A stretch of 64,000 bases of DNA from SZUA-320 sp963707875 (GTDB lineage: Bacteria > Gemmatimonadota > Gemmatimonadetes > Gemmatimonadales > GWC2-71-9). Each line of letters begins with the position of its first letter. Position 1 is the stretch's first letter. Position numbers and translations under genes: made by a program. The stretch is from contig CAVPRU010000001.1 in NCBI GenBank assembly GCA_963707875.1, forward strand, positions 434,001 through 498,000. Direction: 5' to 3'. Positions 52,912 through 62,269 of the stretch are shown here, in pieces. Under the pieces are notes generated by a model. The model made no database searches. It was not told where the DNA came from and saw only the letters and a list, made by a program, of their open reading frames with translations.

Positions 52912-54003
52912 ATGCGGGCCGACCGAATCGCAGTGCGGGGATTCAGGAATCTGGTCGACCTCGATCTCGCTCTGCCGCCCGCCGGCGCCGTCCTGCTGGG
53001 ACCCAACGCTCACGGCAAGACCAGCGTCCTCGAGGCGCTGTATTACCCGGTGCTCTACCGGTCGTTCCGGGGAGCGGCCGATGCGGAAGTCACCCAGTGG
53101 GGCGAGCCGGGATTCCAGTTGAGGCTCGGCGGCTACCTCGCCGGACGCCCCTGGGATGTACAGGTCGGGTTTGTCCGGGAGGGGCGCCGGAAACGGGTTA
53201 CGGTGGACGGGTTGGAGCGGGAACGACTGGCCGATGCGGTTGGCCAGTGGCTCGCGGTGGCCTTCCTCCCGACCGACCTGGCGCTGCTGGAAGGACCGGC
53301 CGGGGAGCGGCGGCGCTATCTGGACCGGGTGCTGGCGCTGGCCGACCCGGGGTACCTGAGAGCCCTGCTGCGATTTCGGGCCGGACTCAGCCAGCGGAAC
53401 GCTGCCCTGCGGGGCGGACGGGCCGAGGTGGCCCGGGCGTTCGGGGCCCGTCTGGCCGAGTCGGGCGCGGAGGTCATCCGGCACCGACTGGCGTGGGTCG
53501 AAGCCCAGCACGACCGGTTTGAGGAGGATTGCCTGGCCCTGGGCGAGGCCCGGCCGGTGACCCTGCGGTACCGGGGGACGGCGGAGTTGGCGGAAGCTGG
53601 AGCCTGGGCCGAGCTGCTGGCCCGAGCGGCTGATCGAGAACTGGCCCGGGGGATGACCCTCGTCGGGCCCCACCGGGACGATCTGGTGATCGAGCAGGAG
53701 GGACGGGTGCTGCGCGATGTCGGATCCACCGGCCAGCTCCGCACGGCGGCGGTGGCCCTGAAGCTGGCCGAGCTGGCGACCCTGCGGGAGGCGAGCGGCC
53801 GGGAGCCAGTCCTGCTGTTGGACGATGTCTTCGCCGAGTTGGACCGCGACCGGCAGGAGCGTCTGTCGGCGCGACTGGGCGGGCCCGGGGTCCGACAGGT
53901 GTTCCTGACGGCGCCCCGGCGAGATGAACTCCCCGAGGGTCTGGCGCTGGACGTCATCGAAGTGCGGGACGGTGCCCTCCGCCCCGCCGCGGTGCCGGTC
54001 TGA
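52912..54003 (+). CDS. recF: DNA replication and repair protein RecF
   Basis: 363 aa SMC-like ATPase that loads RecA at gaps. GFRNLVDLDL start, Walker A GPNAHGKTSVLEAL, signature STGQLRTAAVALKLAE and Walker B PVLLLDDVFAELD. It overlaps dciA by one base. recF-dciA-gyrB is normally found near dnaA/dnaN and oriC, but neither dnaA, dnaN nor DnaA boxes are seen here. Confidence 0.95.
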   Translation: MRADRIAVRGFRNLVDLDLALPPAGAVLLGPNAHGKTSVLEALYYPVLYRSFRGAADAEVTQWGEPGFQLRLGGYLAGRPWDVQVGFVREGRRKRVTVDGLERERLADAVGQWLAVAFLPTDLALLEGPAGERRRYLDRVLALADPGYLRALLRFRAGLSQRNAALRGGRAEVARAFGARLAESGAEVIRHRLAWVEAQHDRFEEDCLALGEARPVTLRYRGTAELAEAGAWAELLARAADRELARGMTLVGPHRDDLVIEQEGRVLRDVGSTGQLRTAAVALKLAELATLREASGREPVLLLDDVFAELDRDRQERLSARLGGPGVRQVFLTAPRRDELPEGLALDVIEVRDGALRPAAVPV

Positions 54004-54332
54004 TGCGCAAGCGGGACTCGACCGAGAAGCGCCAGCCGCTGCCGATTGCCGAAGTGCTCCGGTCGTGGGCCCGACGAGCTGGCCTGACGAGAAGATTGGA
54101 TCTGGCCCAGGCAGTCGAGGACTGGCCCGAGCGGGTCGGGCCGCAGATTGCCGCGGTGACCCGGGCCGAGTCGGTCACCCCGGACGGGATTCTATGGGTT
54201 CGGGTCCCGAGTGCCGCCTGGGCGACCGAATTGAGCATGATGACCCCCCGCATCCTGGCCAAGCTCAACGCCGGCCGGTCGGGGCGGATTCGCGAGATCC
54301 GCTGGCGCACCGGTTCGCTGCACCAGTCCTGA
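54003..54332 (+). CDS. DciA-family (DUF721) protein
   Basis: 109 aa. Central WPERVGPQIAAVTRAESVTPDGILWVRVPSA and WATELSMMTPRIL match the DUF721/DciA pattern. DciA is the ancestral loader or operator of the replicative helicase in bacteria lacking DnaC. Its place between recF and gyrB is the classic one, and its start overlaps the recF stop. Confidence 0.88.
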   Translation: MRKRDSTEKRQPLPIAEVLRSWARRAGLTRRLDLAQAVEDWPERVGPQIAAVTRAESVTPDGILWVRVPSAAWATELSMMTPRILAKLNAGRSGRIREIRWRTGSLHQS

Positions 54333-54353
54333 TGACCCTTTGCGAAGGCAACG

Positions 54354-56285
54354 ATGGCATCCTCTGAGACTCCCCACGCCAACGGCGGCTACGACGCCCA
54401 CTCCATCACGGTCCTCAAGGGACTGGAGGCGGTCCGGAAACGGCCGGGCATGTACATCGGATCGACCTCCGAGAACGGACTTCACCACCTGGTGTACGAA
54501 GTGGTGGACAACTCGATCGACGAGGCGCTGGCCGGGTACTGTGACAAGATCGAGGTCACCATCTCCTCGGAGAACGTGATCACCGTCACCGACAACGGAC
54601 GCGGGATTCCGGTGGACCTGCACCCCACCGAGAAGATACCCGGCGTGGAACTCGCCCTGACCACGCTCCATGCGGGGGGCAAGTTCGACAAGTCGAGCTA
54701 CAAGGTGTCTGGCGGGCTGCACGGAGTGGGCGTGTCGGTGGTCAACGCGCTGTCCGAGCGGCTGGAGGTGATCGTCGACCGGGAAGGCCAGCGCCATCAG
54801 ATGGTGTTTTCCCGGGGCCATACCACCAGCAAGCTGCAGGTGATCGGGAAGGCCAAGGGCACCGGCACCACGGTCATCTTCAAGCCCGACCCGGAGATCT
54901 TCACGGTCCTCGAGTTCAGCTACACCACCCTGGCCGACCGGCTCCGCAACCTGGCGTTCCTCAACCAGGGCGTGAAGATCATCCTCCGGGATGAGCGGAA
55001 GACGCCGGTCGGTGAGGACATCTTCTATGCCAAGGGTGGTCTGGTCGAGTTCGTCACCTGGATCAACCGGAGCAAGAAGACCCTGCATCCCAAGCCGATC
55101 GCCTTCTCGACCACCAGGGATGACGTCGAGGTGGACATCGCGATGCAGTACACCGAGGGATACAACGAGAACACCTTCACCTTCGTCAACAACATCAACA
55201 CCCACGAAGGCGGAACCCACCTGACCGGGTTCAAGTCCGCCCTGACCCGGACCGTCAACGCCACCGCCCAGGGGATGGGGTCGCTCAAGCGGGAGGACTT
55301 CTCACTCAGCGGGGATGACATCCGGGAGGGCCTGACCTGCGTGCTCCACGTCAAGGTCAAGGAACCGCAGTTCGAGGGCCAGACCAAGACCAAGCTGGGC
55401 AATTCCGAAGTGGAAGGAATCGTCAAGCAGGTGATCAACGAGCACCTGGCGGCCTACCTGGGCGAGCACCCCCCGGTGGCGCGGGCGATCATCGAGAAGG
55501 CGGTCAGCGCGGCCCGGGCCCGGGAAGCGGCCCGCAAGGCCCGCGACCTGGTCCGCAAGAAGTCAGGCCTGGAAAACGCGGTGCTCCCCGGCAAGCTGGC
55601 CGACTGCTCGCTCGACGATCCGGCGCTGTGCGAGCTCTACCTGGTCGAGGGCGATTCGGCTGGCGGCACCGCCAAGATGGGCCGCGACCGGTCGTTCCAG
55701 GCGATCCTGCCGCTGCGCGGCAAGATCCTCAACGTCGAGCGGGCCCGGATCGACAAGATCCTGGGCAACGAGGAGATCCGGTCGATGATCACCGCCATCG
55801 GGGCGGGGGTCCGGGAGGACTTCAAGGTGGAGGACGCCCGGTACCACAAGATCATCATCATGACCGACGCCGACGTGGATGGGGCTCACATCCGGACCCT
55901 GCTGCTGACCTTCTTCTTCCGCCAGATGCCCCAGCTGATCGACCAGGGGTTCGTCTACATCGCCCAGCCGCCGCTCTACCGGGTGGCCAAGGGCAAGGAG
56001 GAGTTCTACGCCTACACCGACCTGGAACGCGACGAGTACCTCAAGCGGCTGGGCGGCGACGGCAAGAACGTCAATCTCCAGCGCTACAAGGGTCTCGGCG
56101 AGATGAACAAGGACCAGCTGTGGAAGACCACGATGGACCCCAACGTCCGTACCATCCTCCGGGTCACCCTGGATGATGCCGCGACCGCTTCCAACCTGTT
56201 CGATGAACTGATGGGCGACGAGGTGGAGCCCCGGCGGGCGTTCATCGAAGAGAACGCCAAGTTTGTGAGCCACCTCGACATCTAG
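54354..56285 (+). CDS. gyrB: DNA gyrase subunit B
   Basis: 643 aa ATPase subunit of gyrase, which introduces negative supercoils. GHKL domain: YIGSTSENGLHHLVYEVVDNSIDEA, TVTDNGRGIPVD, GGLHGVGVSVVNALS. Toprim domain: YLVEGDSAGGTAKMGRDR with the catalytic Glu, and MTDADVDGAHI. The C-terminal KGLGEMN and RRAFIEENA follow. Length matches the short, insertion-free type. No gyrA follows; a hairpin separates it from the convergent deoA-like gene. Confidence 0.97.
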   Translation: MASSETPHANGGYDAHSITVLKGLEAVRKRPGMYIGSTSENGLHHLVYEVVDNSIDEALAGYCDKIEVTISSENVITVTDNGRGIPVDLHPTEKIPGVELALTTLHAGGKFDKSSYKVSGGLHGVGVSVVNALSERLEVIVDREGQRHQMVFSRGHTTSKLQVIGKAKGTGTTVIFKPDPEIFTVLEFSYTTLADRLRNLAFLNQGVKIILRDERKTPVGEDIFYAKGGLVEFVTWINRSKKTLHPKPIAFSTTRDDVEVDIAMQYTEGYNENTFTFVNNINTHEGGTHLTGFKSALTRTVNATAQGMGSLKREDFSLSGDDIREGLTCVLHVKVKEPQFEGQTKTKLGNSEVEGIVKQVINEHLAAYLGEHPPVARAIIEKAVSAARAREAARKARDLVRKKSGLENAVLPGKLADCSLDDPALCELYLVEGDSAGGTAKMGRDRSFQAILPLRGKILNVERARIDKILGNEEIRSMITAIGAGVREDFKVEDARYHKIIIMTDADVDGAHIRTLLLTFFFRQMPQLIDQGFVYIAQPPLYRVAKGKEEFYAYTDLERDEYLKRLGGDGKNVNLQRYKGLGEMNKDQLWKTTMDPNVRTILRVTLDDAATASNLFDELMGDEVEPRRAFIEENAKFVSHLDI

Positions 56286-56313
56286 CCAGGGGGCACAGCG
56301 CCGCACCGAAGAC

Positions 56314-56340
56314 TGAGGCCGGGCGGGACGCCCGGCCTCA
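56314..56340. terminator. Bidirectional hairpin between gyrB and the thymidine phosphorylase gene
   Basis: Perfect 11-bp stem (TGAGGCCGGGC/GCCCGGCCTCA) with a GGGAC loop, 28 nt after the gyrB stop. It overlaps the stop codon of the convergent gene. No U-tract on either side. Confidence 0.7.
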
Positions 56341-57672
56341 ACTCATTGAAGTCACCCCGTCACGAGTCACCCGGTGGCTCACCAGGGGAGGCACCGGGAT
56401 CGGATCGCCGATCGCGATGGCCCGGTCGAGCACCTGCCGGGCGGCCTCGCCCGCTGGCTCGGTCCCGGCGTGAATCGTGGCCAACCGGTCACCCGACTGC
56501 ACCGGCTGCCCCGGCTTGGCCGTGATCACAAACCCCACCGCCGGGTCCACCGTGTCCTGGGCCACCCGCCGACCGCCACCCAGGTTGATGACCCCGTAGC
56601 CCACCGTCCGCGGTTCCACGCGCTGGATGAACCCATCGCGCTGAGCCCGATACTCAATCACCACCGGCGCCCGGGGCAGCCGGCCGGGGTCAGCAATCGC
56701 CGCAGGGTCACCTCCCTGGGCCTCGACCATCGCGGTCAGCCGTTCGAAGGCAGAGCCGCTGGAGATGGTGGCCTCCAACCGACGACGAGCCTGGCCGGCG
56801 TCGCGCTCCAGCTCCGCCACCAGCAGCATTTCCACCCCCAGCGCCAGGGTGACCTCCATGAGATCCTCGGGCCCTGCGCCGCGGAGCCCGGCGATCGACT
56901 CCGCCACCTCCAGCGCATTGCCGCAGGCGTGACCCAGCGGCCGATCCATGGCCGTCAGCAGCCCGACGGTGCGGCACCCCCGCGCCTCCCCGATCGTGAT
57001 CATCGTCCGGGCCAGTTCGAGCGACTGGGCCAGCTCGGTGATGAACGCGCCGCTCCCGGTCTTGATATCGAGCACCAGGCCCGTCAGGTCCTCGGCCAGC
57101 TTCTTGGACATGATGCTCGCCGAAATGAGCGGCAACGATTCCACCGTGCCGGTCACATCCCGCAGCGCATAGAGCATCCGGTCGGCAGGGACCAGTTCCG
57201 GGGTCTGGCCCAGCATCACCACGCCCAGCCGTTCCAGTTGGGCGGTCGCTTCGACCAGGCTCAGCCGGGTCCGGAATCCCGGGATGGCTTCCAACTTGTC
57301 GAGGGTGCCGCCGGTGTGTCCCAGCCCGCGGCCGGAGATCATCGGGACGGCGACCCCGCAGCAGGCAAGCATCGGCGCCAGGAGGAGGGAGGTCTTGTCG
57401 CCCACTCCGCCGATCGAGTGCTTGTCCACCCGGGGAATCGGGAGGCCTTTCAGGTCGAGCCGATCACCGGAGTCGAGCATCGCGTCCACCAGCTCGTTCA
57501 GCTCGCCCGGCTCCAGTCCCCGGAACACCACGGCCATGGCCATCGCGGACATCTGGTAGTCCGGCACCTGGCCGGCGACGTACGCCCGGATCAGGGCGCT
57601 CCAATCCCCGGGGGGCAGGGCCATCCCGTCGCGCTTGCGTTCGATCAGGCGGGGAACGACGATACTAGCCAT
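56338..57672 (-). CDS. deoA: Thymidine (pyrimidine-nucleoside) phosphorylase
   Basis: 444 aa. It splits thymidine or other pyrimidine nucleosides with phosphate into base and (deoxy)ribose 1-phosphate. Family signature SGRGLGHTGGTLDKLE (about residues 110-125), DKHSIGGVGDKTSL, ISASIMSKKLAE and DIKTGSGAF. AGGAAGG before ATG 57672 and the N-terminal ERKRDG support this start. Substrate preference between thymidine and uridine cannot be told from sequence alone. Confidence 0.93.
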   Translation of the reverse strand: MASIVVPRLIERKRDGMALPPGDWSALIRAYVAGQVPDYQMSAMAMAVVFRGLEPGELNELVDAMLDSGDRLDLKGLPIPRVDKHSIGGVGDKTSLLLAPMLACCGVAVPMISGRGLGHTGGTLDKLEAIPGFRTRLSLVEATAQLERLGVVMLGQTPELVPADRMLYALRDVTGTVESLPLISASIMSKKLAEDLTGLVLDIKTGSGAFITELAQSLELARTMITIGEARGCRTVGLLTAMDRPLGHACGNALEVAESIAGLRGAGPEDLMEVTLALGVEMLLVAELERDAGQARRRLEATISSGSAFERLTAMVEAQGGDPAAIADPGRLPRAPVVIEYRAQRDGFIQRVEPRTVGYGVINLGGGRRVAQDTVDPAVGFVITAKPGQPVQSGDRLATIHAGTEPAGEAARQVLDRAIAIGDPIPVPPLVSHRVTRDGVTSMS

Positions 57673-58462
57673 GGGTGCCTTCCTGTCCAGCATGACCGCG
57701 CTGCAGATGCTGCTGGTGTCCGTCGCCCTGGCGCAGCCACCGGCGACGCCGGTGGAAACCCCGGGCGCCCCACCGGCCCACTACCGCGATCCGCGAGCCG
57801 CGGCCGAGAGCCTCACCCGGCTGGTGGCCGAGGAGCCCGGCCGGGCGGAGTGGCGCTGGCGGCTGGCGGTGGCGCTGCTGGACGCCGGCAAGGCGCTCCC
57901 CGACCAGCAGCGGCCCGAACGCGATTCGCTCTACGCCCGGGCGGTTTCCGCCGCCCGGGAGGCGATCCAGCTGGCGCCGGACGGTGCTCAGGGCCACTTC
58001 GCCCTGGCGGCCGCGCTGGGACGTGCGAGCCTGACCCGCGGGATCCGCGATCGGATTCGCGATGCCGAAACGATTCGGGCCGCCGCCCTCCGCGCCCTGG
58101 AACTCGACCCCGGTCACGACGGCGCGTGGCATGTACTGGGTCGCTGGCACGGGGAGATCATGCGGCTGTCGGGTCTGGAGCGGTTCATCGCCCGACGATT
58201 CCTGGGCGGCGACATTCTGGCTGAGGCGTCCTGGGATCAGGCGGTGCACGGCCTGGAGCAGGCGGTCGCCTTGCGACCGGACTGGATCTATCACCGGCTG
58301 GACCTGGCGGAGCTGTTGATCAAGGCGGGCCAACCGGAGGCAGCGCGGCCCCACCTGGAGGCGATTGCCGGGCTGGCACCGGTCGACCCGCTCGATCCGG
58401 AATACCGGGCGACCGCAGCCGAGCTGCTCCGGAAGCTTCGGGGGGGCAGCGGGACGCCCTAG
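57671..58462 (+). CDS. TPR-like periplasmic protein
   Basis: About 263 aa if it starts at ATG 57671, which interlocks with the divergent deoA start codon. A TTG at 57635 would add MRSIRRGTTILA and give a better signal peptide, but it would lie inside deoA. Hydrophobic start and AQPPATP cleavage-like region, then helical repeats: WRWRLAVALLDAGKALP, AAREAIQLAPDGAQGHFALAAALG, ALRALELDPGHDGAWHVLG. Resembles RMD1/FIS1-type TPR proteins of regulators of microtubule dynamics families in fold only. Role unknown. Confidence 0.75.
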   Translation: MGAFLSSMTALQMLLVSVALAQPPATPVETPGAPPAHYRDPRAAAESLTRLVAEEPGRAEWRWRLAVALLDAGKALPDQQRPERDSLYARAVSAAREAIQLAPDGAQGHFALAAALGRASLTRGIRDRIRDAETIRAAALRALELDPGHDGAWHVLGRWHGEIMRLSGLERFIARRFLGGDILAEASWDQAVHGLEQAVALRPDWIYHRLDLAELLIKAGQPEAARPHLEAIAGLAPVDPLDPEYRATAAELLRKLRGGSGTP

Positions 58463-58743
58463 CGGTCCAGCCGAGCCAGTTCCCGACGGGCGCGCTTGGC
58501 GAAGTCGTGGGCCCCGTGCTCCGCCCGAGCCCGGAGTTTGCCGATTCGGCGCTTCAGGCGGCGACGGGTGGTCTGGCCCTTGGCCGGGGCGAAGAGCAGG
58601 GCGAGCGACATTCCGACCATGGTGCCGACCATCAGCCCGACGAGAAACCCCTGGACACCGTGACCGGAGGTGGCCTCATCGGCCTCGTCGGTTTCGTCCT
58701 CGGCTTCGAGTTCGTCCTCTGGCAGTTCCTCGTTCTCTGTCAC
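58459..58743 (-). CDS. YtxH-like small membrane protein
   Basis: 94 aa. A strongly acidic N-terminus (residues 1-28) is followed by GFLVGLMVGTMVGMSLALLFAPAKGQTTRRR. This is the YtxH pattern of a Gly-spaced TM helix followed by FAPxxGxxTR. A basic amphipathic tail ends the protein. YtxH proteins are stress-associated in Bacillus. The stop overlaps that of the convergent TPR gene by 3 nt. Confidence 0.8.
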   Translation of the reverse strand: MTENEELPEDELEAEDETDEADEATSGHGVQGFLVGLMVGTMVGMSLALLFAPAKGQTTRRRLKRRIGKLRARAEHGAHDFAKRARRELARLDR

Positions 58744-58871
58744 AGCGCCCTCCGGGCATCGGGATGTGCCCGAATCCTACTCCGGATCGGGACGCCATAC
58801 AATCGTCGGTGGTCGCTTGACCCAGACCGGGCTGGGCGCGATGTTCCGGCGCATCCACCACTCGAGTTCCC

Positions 58872-59675
58872 GTGAACAGTCCATACCAGACGCTGACCAC
58901 CGATTCGCCGCCCACGCTGGAGGAACTCGCCCGCCTGACGGCCCGGGTCGAGTCGCTCGAGGCGGAGCGACGGCGGCTGGTCGCCCTGCTCGAGATTCTC
59001 CGGGACGTGACCGGAGCGCCGAATTACACCGACATCCTGCAATCGGTGACCCGCCGGCTCGGGCACCTCTTCGGACTGGACCGCTGCTCGGTCTTCCTGG
59101 CGGCCCGTTCCATCTCCCGGACCGTGCATCTGGTGGCAAGCTACGAGGACCCCTCGATCCGGAACCACGTGGTCGATCTCGATCGGTACCCCGAACTGCG
59201 TCGCGCGATCGAGACGGGGCAGACCGTCCACATCCCCGACGCGATGGCCGACCCCTCGCTCTCCCCGGTCCTCCCTGCCCTGGCGGGCCGTCGGGTGAAG
59301 ACCATCACCGTCGTCCCGATGTACTGGTCAGGCAACGTGATCGGGGCGCTCTTTCTGCGAACCTACGATGAGGGCGCCCAGTTCGACGAGGAGGACATTG
59401 CCTACTGTCGAGTGGTGGCCGAGATCACCGCGAAAGGCCTGATCCAGGCCCACCGGACCGAGCGGATGCAGGCCCCGGGCGGCACCCAGTATCTGCTCCG
59501 GGCTGATCGTGAGCGGGCGGCCCTCATGGCCTTCCTTCACCGGCTGCTCTCCTCCATGGCCGAACGCGACCCCGCCGTGGAGGATGGGCTGCTGGCCCGG
59601 GCTTCCTCCATGGAACTCGACCGGCTGGTCGGGGTCGCCCTCGCGGTACTCGCCAAGGAGGCGCGCACCCGGTGA
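58872..59675 (+). CDS. GAF-domain protein
   Basis: 267 aa from GTG 58872. An N-terminal coiled coil (LARLTARVESLEAERRRLVALLE) precedes a GAF domain (about 45-195: LDRCSVFLAARS, VHIPDAMADPS, ITVVPMYWSGNVIGALFLRTY). A helical C-terminal tail of about 60 residues has no kinase, cyclase or DNA-binding domain. Likely a signalling input module whose partner is elsewhere. It overlaps ligA by 4 nt (GTGA), so the two are cotranslated although functionally unrelated at first sight. Confidence 0.85.
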   Translation: MNSPYQTLTTDSPPTLEELARLTARVESLEAERRRLVALLEILRDVTGAPNYTDILQSVTRRLGHLFGLDRCSVFLAARSISRTVHLVASYEDPSIRNHVVDLDRYPELRRAIETGQTVHIPDAMADPSLSPVLPALAGRRVKTITVVPMYWSGNVIGALFLRTYDEGAQFDEEDIAYCRVVAEITAKGLIQAHRTERMQAPGGTQYLLRADRERAALMAFLHRLLSSMAERDPAVEDGLLARASSMELDRLVGVALAVLAKEARTR

Positions 59676-61699
59676 CTTCGGGCGCCGCCGCCCGGCGCGC
59701 CGAGGAGCTCCGGCGAGTTCTGCAGCGCGCCAACCGGGCGTACTACGAGCTGGACGCCCCGGAAATCTCCGACCCGGAATACGACCGGCTGTTCCGGGAA
59801 TTGCAGGGCCTCGAAGCCGAGCATCCCGAACTCCAGCGACCTGACAGTCCCACTCTCCGGGTCGGAGGTGCCCCCGCCGAGTCCCTCCGGAAGCACACCC
59901 ATGCCCGACCGATGCTCTCCCTGGCCAACGCCTTCGGGGCGGAGGAGCTCCAGGGTTGGGAGGATCGCAATGCCCGGCTCAACGCCGATGTCCGCTCTGC
60001 CGCCTACACCACCGAGCTCAAGATCGACGGGGCCGCCGTCAGCCTGACCTACCGGCACGGCGCCCTGGTCATCGGTGCCACCCGGGGCAACGGGATCGTG
60101 GGCGAGGACGTCACCGCCAATCTCCGGACCATCGAGGACATCCCGCTGGTCCTGGCAGGCAACCGGCATCCCGGGCTGATGGAGATTCGGGGCGAGGTCT
60201 ACCTGCCAATGGCCAATTTCGAGGTGATCAACCGGGAACGGGTCGAGGCCGGTGATCCACCGTTCGCCAACCCGCGGAATGCCGCGGCCGGAGGCCTCCG
60301 GATGCTCGATGCCAACCTGACGCGGGCCCGCCGGCTCCGGATGTTCGCCTTCCAGATCGAGGTCGTCGAGGGCCCGGTACCGTTGACCACCCACCGCGAG
60401 ACCCTCGACCTGCTTGAGCACTGGGGATTCCAGGTCGAGCCCCACCACCTGAGACACGGAAGCCTGGCCGAGGTCCAGCAGGCGATGGCGGGCTATCAGG
60501 AGTTGCTGCCCAGCCTCCCCTTCGGCGCCGACGGCGTGGTGGTCAAGGTCGACGATCGGAAGCTGCAGGAGGACCTCGGCGTGGTCGGAGGGCGGGAGCC
60601 CCGGTGGGCGATCGCCCGGAAGTTCGCCCCGGAGGCTGCCGTGACTCGACTGCTCGAGATCCGGGTCAACGTGGGACGCACCGGGGCCCTCAATCCATGG
60701 GCGGTGCTGGAACCCATCGAGCTCGGCGGGGTGACGGTCTCCAGCGCCACCCTGCACAACGACGAACTGATCGCGGCCAAGGACATCCGGATCGGTGATT
60801 GGGTCGAGGTGGTCCGGGCCGGGGAGGTCATCCCCCAGATCCTGGGACCGGTGGCAGCCCGACGGGACGGCTCGGAGCGACGGTTTGTCCTCCCCGATCG
60901 GTGCCCCGCCTGCGGCGAGCCGGTGGAGCGGCCCGACGACGAGGTCATGGCCTACTGCATCAATCCCGCCTGCCCCGGTCGGATCTATGAGGGGATCGTG
61001 CATTTCGCCTCCCGGGGCGCCATGGAGATCCGGGGCCTGGGGGAGGAGCGGATCCGGCAACTGCTGGACGCAGGGCTGGTTACGGACGTGGCCAGCCTCT
61101 ACCGGGTCCAATCGGCACAACTCGTGCAACTGGAACGATTTGCCGAACAGTCGGCTGAGCAGCTGGTCCGGGCGCTGGAAGCCTCCAAAGCCCGGCCGCT
61201 GTCCAGTCTGATCTTCGGTCTCGGGATCCGGCATGTGGGGACCACGGTCGCCCGGGCTCTGGCCCGTCGGTTCGGATCGATGACGGCGCTCATGGCCGCC
61301 GACGAAGAGACCATCGCGGCGGTCCCGGGAGTCGGGCCGACCATCGCCGCCGCCGTAACGGCCTGGGGCCGGGACCCCAGGAACCGGAACCTGGTGTCGC
61401 GGCTGGCGGCCGCGGGGCTCCGGATGACTGAACCCGGGGCGATCGCGGCGGGCGGGCCGTTGAGCGGCACCAGCTACGTGTTGACCGGGACCCTGCCTTC
61501 GCTGAGTCGGGAGGAAGCCAGTCGGCTGATCGAACAGGCGGGTGGGCGGGTCACCGGCGGGGTCAGCAAGAAGACCGACGCCCTCGTGGCCGGAGCCGAT
61601 GGGGGAGCGAAGTTGGTGCGGGCCCAGGAACTCGGAATCGACATCATCGACGAAGCCGAACTGCTTCGGCGACTGCACCAGGACACTCAACGCGGGTGA
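59672..61699 (+). CDS. ligA: NAD-dependent DNA ligase
   Basis: 675 aa, GTG start overlapping the GAF gene. Adenylation domain with K117 in ELKIDGAAVSL. Then GEVYLPMANFE, an OB-fold, and a zinc finger CPACGEPV...CINPACPGR (about residues 410-435). Helix-hairpin-helix repeats (GVGPTIAAAV) and a C-terminal BRCT domain (LSGTSYVLTGTLPSLSREEA) complete it. All LigA domains are present at normal length. Joins Okazaki fragments and repair nicks. Confidence 0.97.
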   Translation: MTSGAAARRAEELRRVLQRANRAYYELDAPEISDPEYDRLFRELQGLEAEHPELQRPDSPTLRVGGAPAESLRKHTHARPMLSLANAFGAEELQGWEDRNARLNADVRSAAYTTELKIDGAAVSLTYRHGALVIGATRGNGIVGEDVTANLRTIEDIPLVLAGNRHPGLMEIRGEVYLPMANFEVINRERVEAGDPPFANPRNAAAGGLRMLDANLTRARRLRMFAFQIEVVEGPVPLTTHRETLDLLEHWGFQVEPHHLRHGSLAEVQQAMAGYQELLPSLPFGADGVVVKVDDRKLQEDLGVVGGREPRWAIARKFAPEAAVTRLLEIRVNVGRTGALNPWAVLEPIELGGVTVSSATLHNDELIAAKDIRIGDWVEVVRAGEVIPQILGPVAARRDGSERRFVLPDRCPACGEPVERPDDEVMAYCINPACPGRIYEGIVHFASRGAMEIRGLGEERIRQLLDAGLVTDVASLYRVQSAQLVQLERFAEQSAEQLVRALEASKARPLSSLIFGLGIRHVGTTVARALARRFGSMTALMAADEETIAAVPGVGPTIAAAVTAWGRDPRNRNLVSRLAAAGLRMTEPGAIAAGGPLSGTSYVLTGTLPSLSREEASRLIEQAGGRVTGGVSKKTDALVAGADGGAKLVRAQELGIDIIDEAELLRRLHQDTQRG

Positions 61700-61706
61700 C
61701 GGGACG

Positions 61707-62255
61707 ATGACCATGGTTGAAACTCACGACGAATGTCTGACCCTCGGACGCCGGTCGCTGCACCAGCTTCGGGCCGCCCTGGAGCGTTCCCTCGGGGTCC
61801 AGGCCGCCCCCATGCTGCAGGAGGCCGGCTTCGCGAGCGGTGAGCCGATGTTCGGCCGATTCCAGGGCTGGCTGGCCAGCGAGTATGGTGTCGCGAGCTC
61901 CCAGGAACTCGATGCGGCGTATCTCGGAGAGGCGCTGTCCGGCTTCTTCGCACACGAGGGCTGGGGCACGGTCTCACTCAGCCAGCTGGGCGGCTCCGCG
62001 GTGGTGCTGGATGCCCCGGCCTGGGCGGAAGCCAATCCTGGTGCCGGGCCATACCCCTCGTGCCACGTCTCCTCGGGGGTCCTGGCCGATCTGTTCTCGA
62101 GGATGTCGGGTGGTCAATTCGCGGCGATGGAAGTGGAGTGTCGCAGCCGGGGGGATGCCAGGTGCCGCTTCCTGCTGGCCTCGCCGGAGACCCTGACGCT
62201 GGTGTATGAACGGATGGTCCACGGCCTCAGCTACCAGCAGGGACTCGGCCTCTGA
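61707..62255 (+). CDS. V4R-domain protein
   Basis: 182 aa. The C-terminal part (VSSGVLADLFSRMSGGQFAAMEVECRSRGDARCRFLLAS) carries the V4R (4-vinyl reductase) signature, including ExxC...GxxxCxF. It is a small-molecule-binding module also found in XylR/DmpR-type regulators and in bacteriochlorophyll biosynthesis. No output domain is attached. It lies 7 nt after ligA in the same operon. Confidence 0.82.
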   Translation: MTMVETHDECLTLGRRSLHQLRAALERSLGVQAAPMLQEAGFASGEPMFGRFQGWLASEYGVASSQELDAAYLGEALSGFFAHEGWGTVSLSQLGGSAVVLDAPAWAEANPGAGPYPSCHVSSGVLADLFSRMSGGQFAAMEVECRSRGDARCRFLLASPETLTLVYERMVHGLSYQQGLGL

Positions 62256-62269
62256 TCGGTGCCGGCGCG

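Noticed and set aside
59537..61714. 725-codon minus-strand frame opposite ligA, and similar long frames at 20814-22844, 23685-25565 and 38590-40371
   Set aside because: All are shadows of well-supported genes on the other strand, with the same low-complexity composition.
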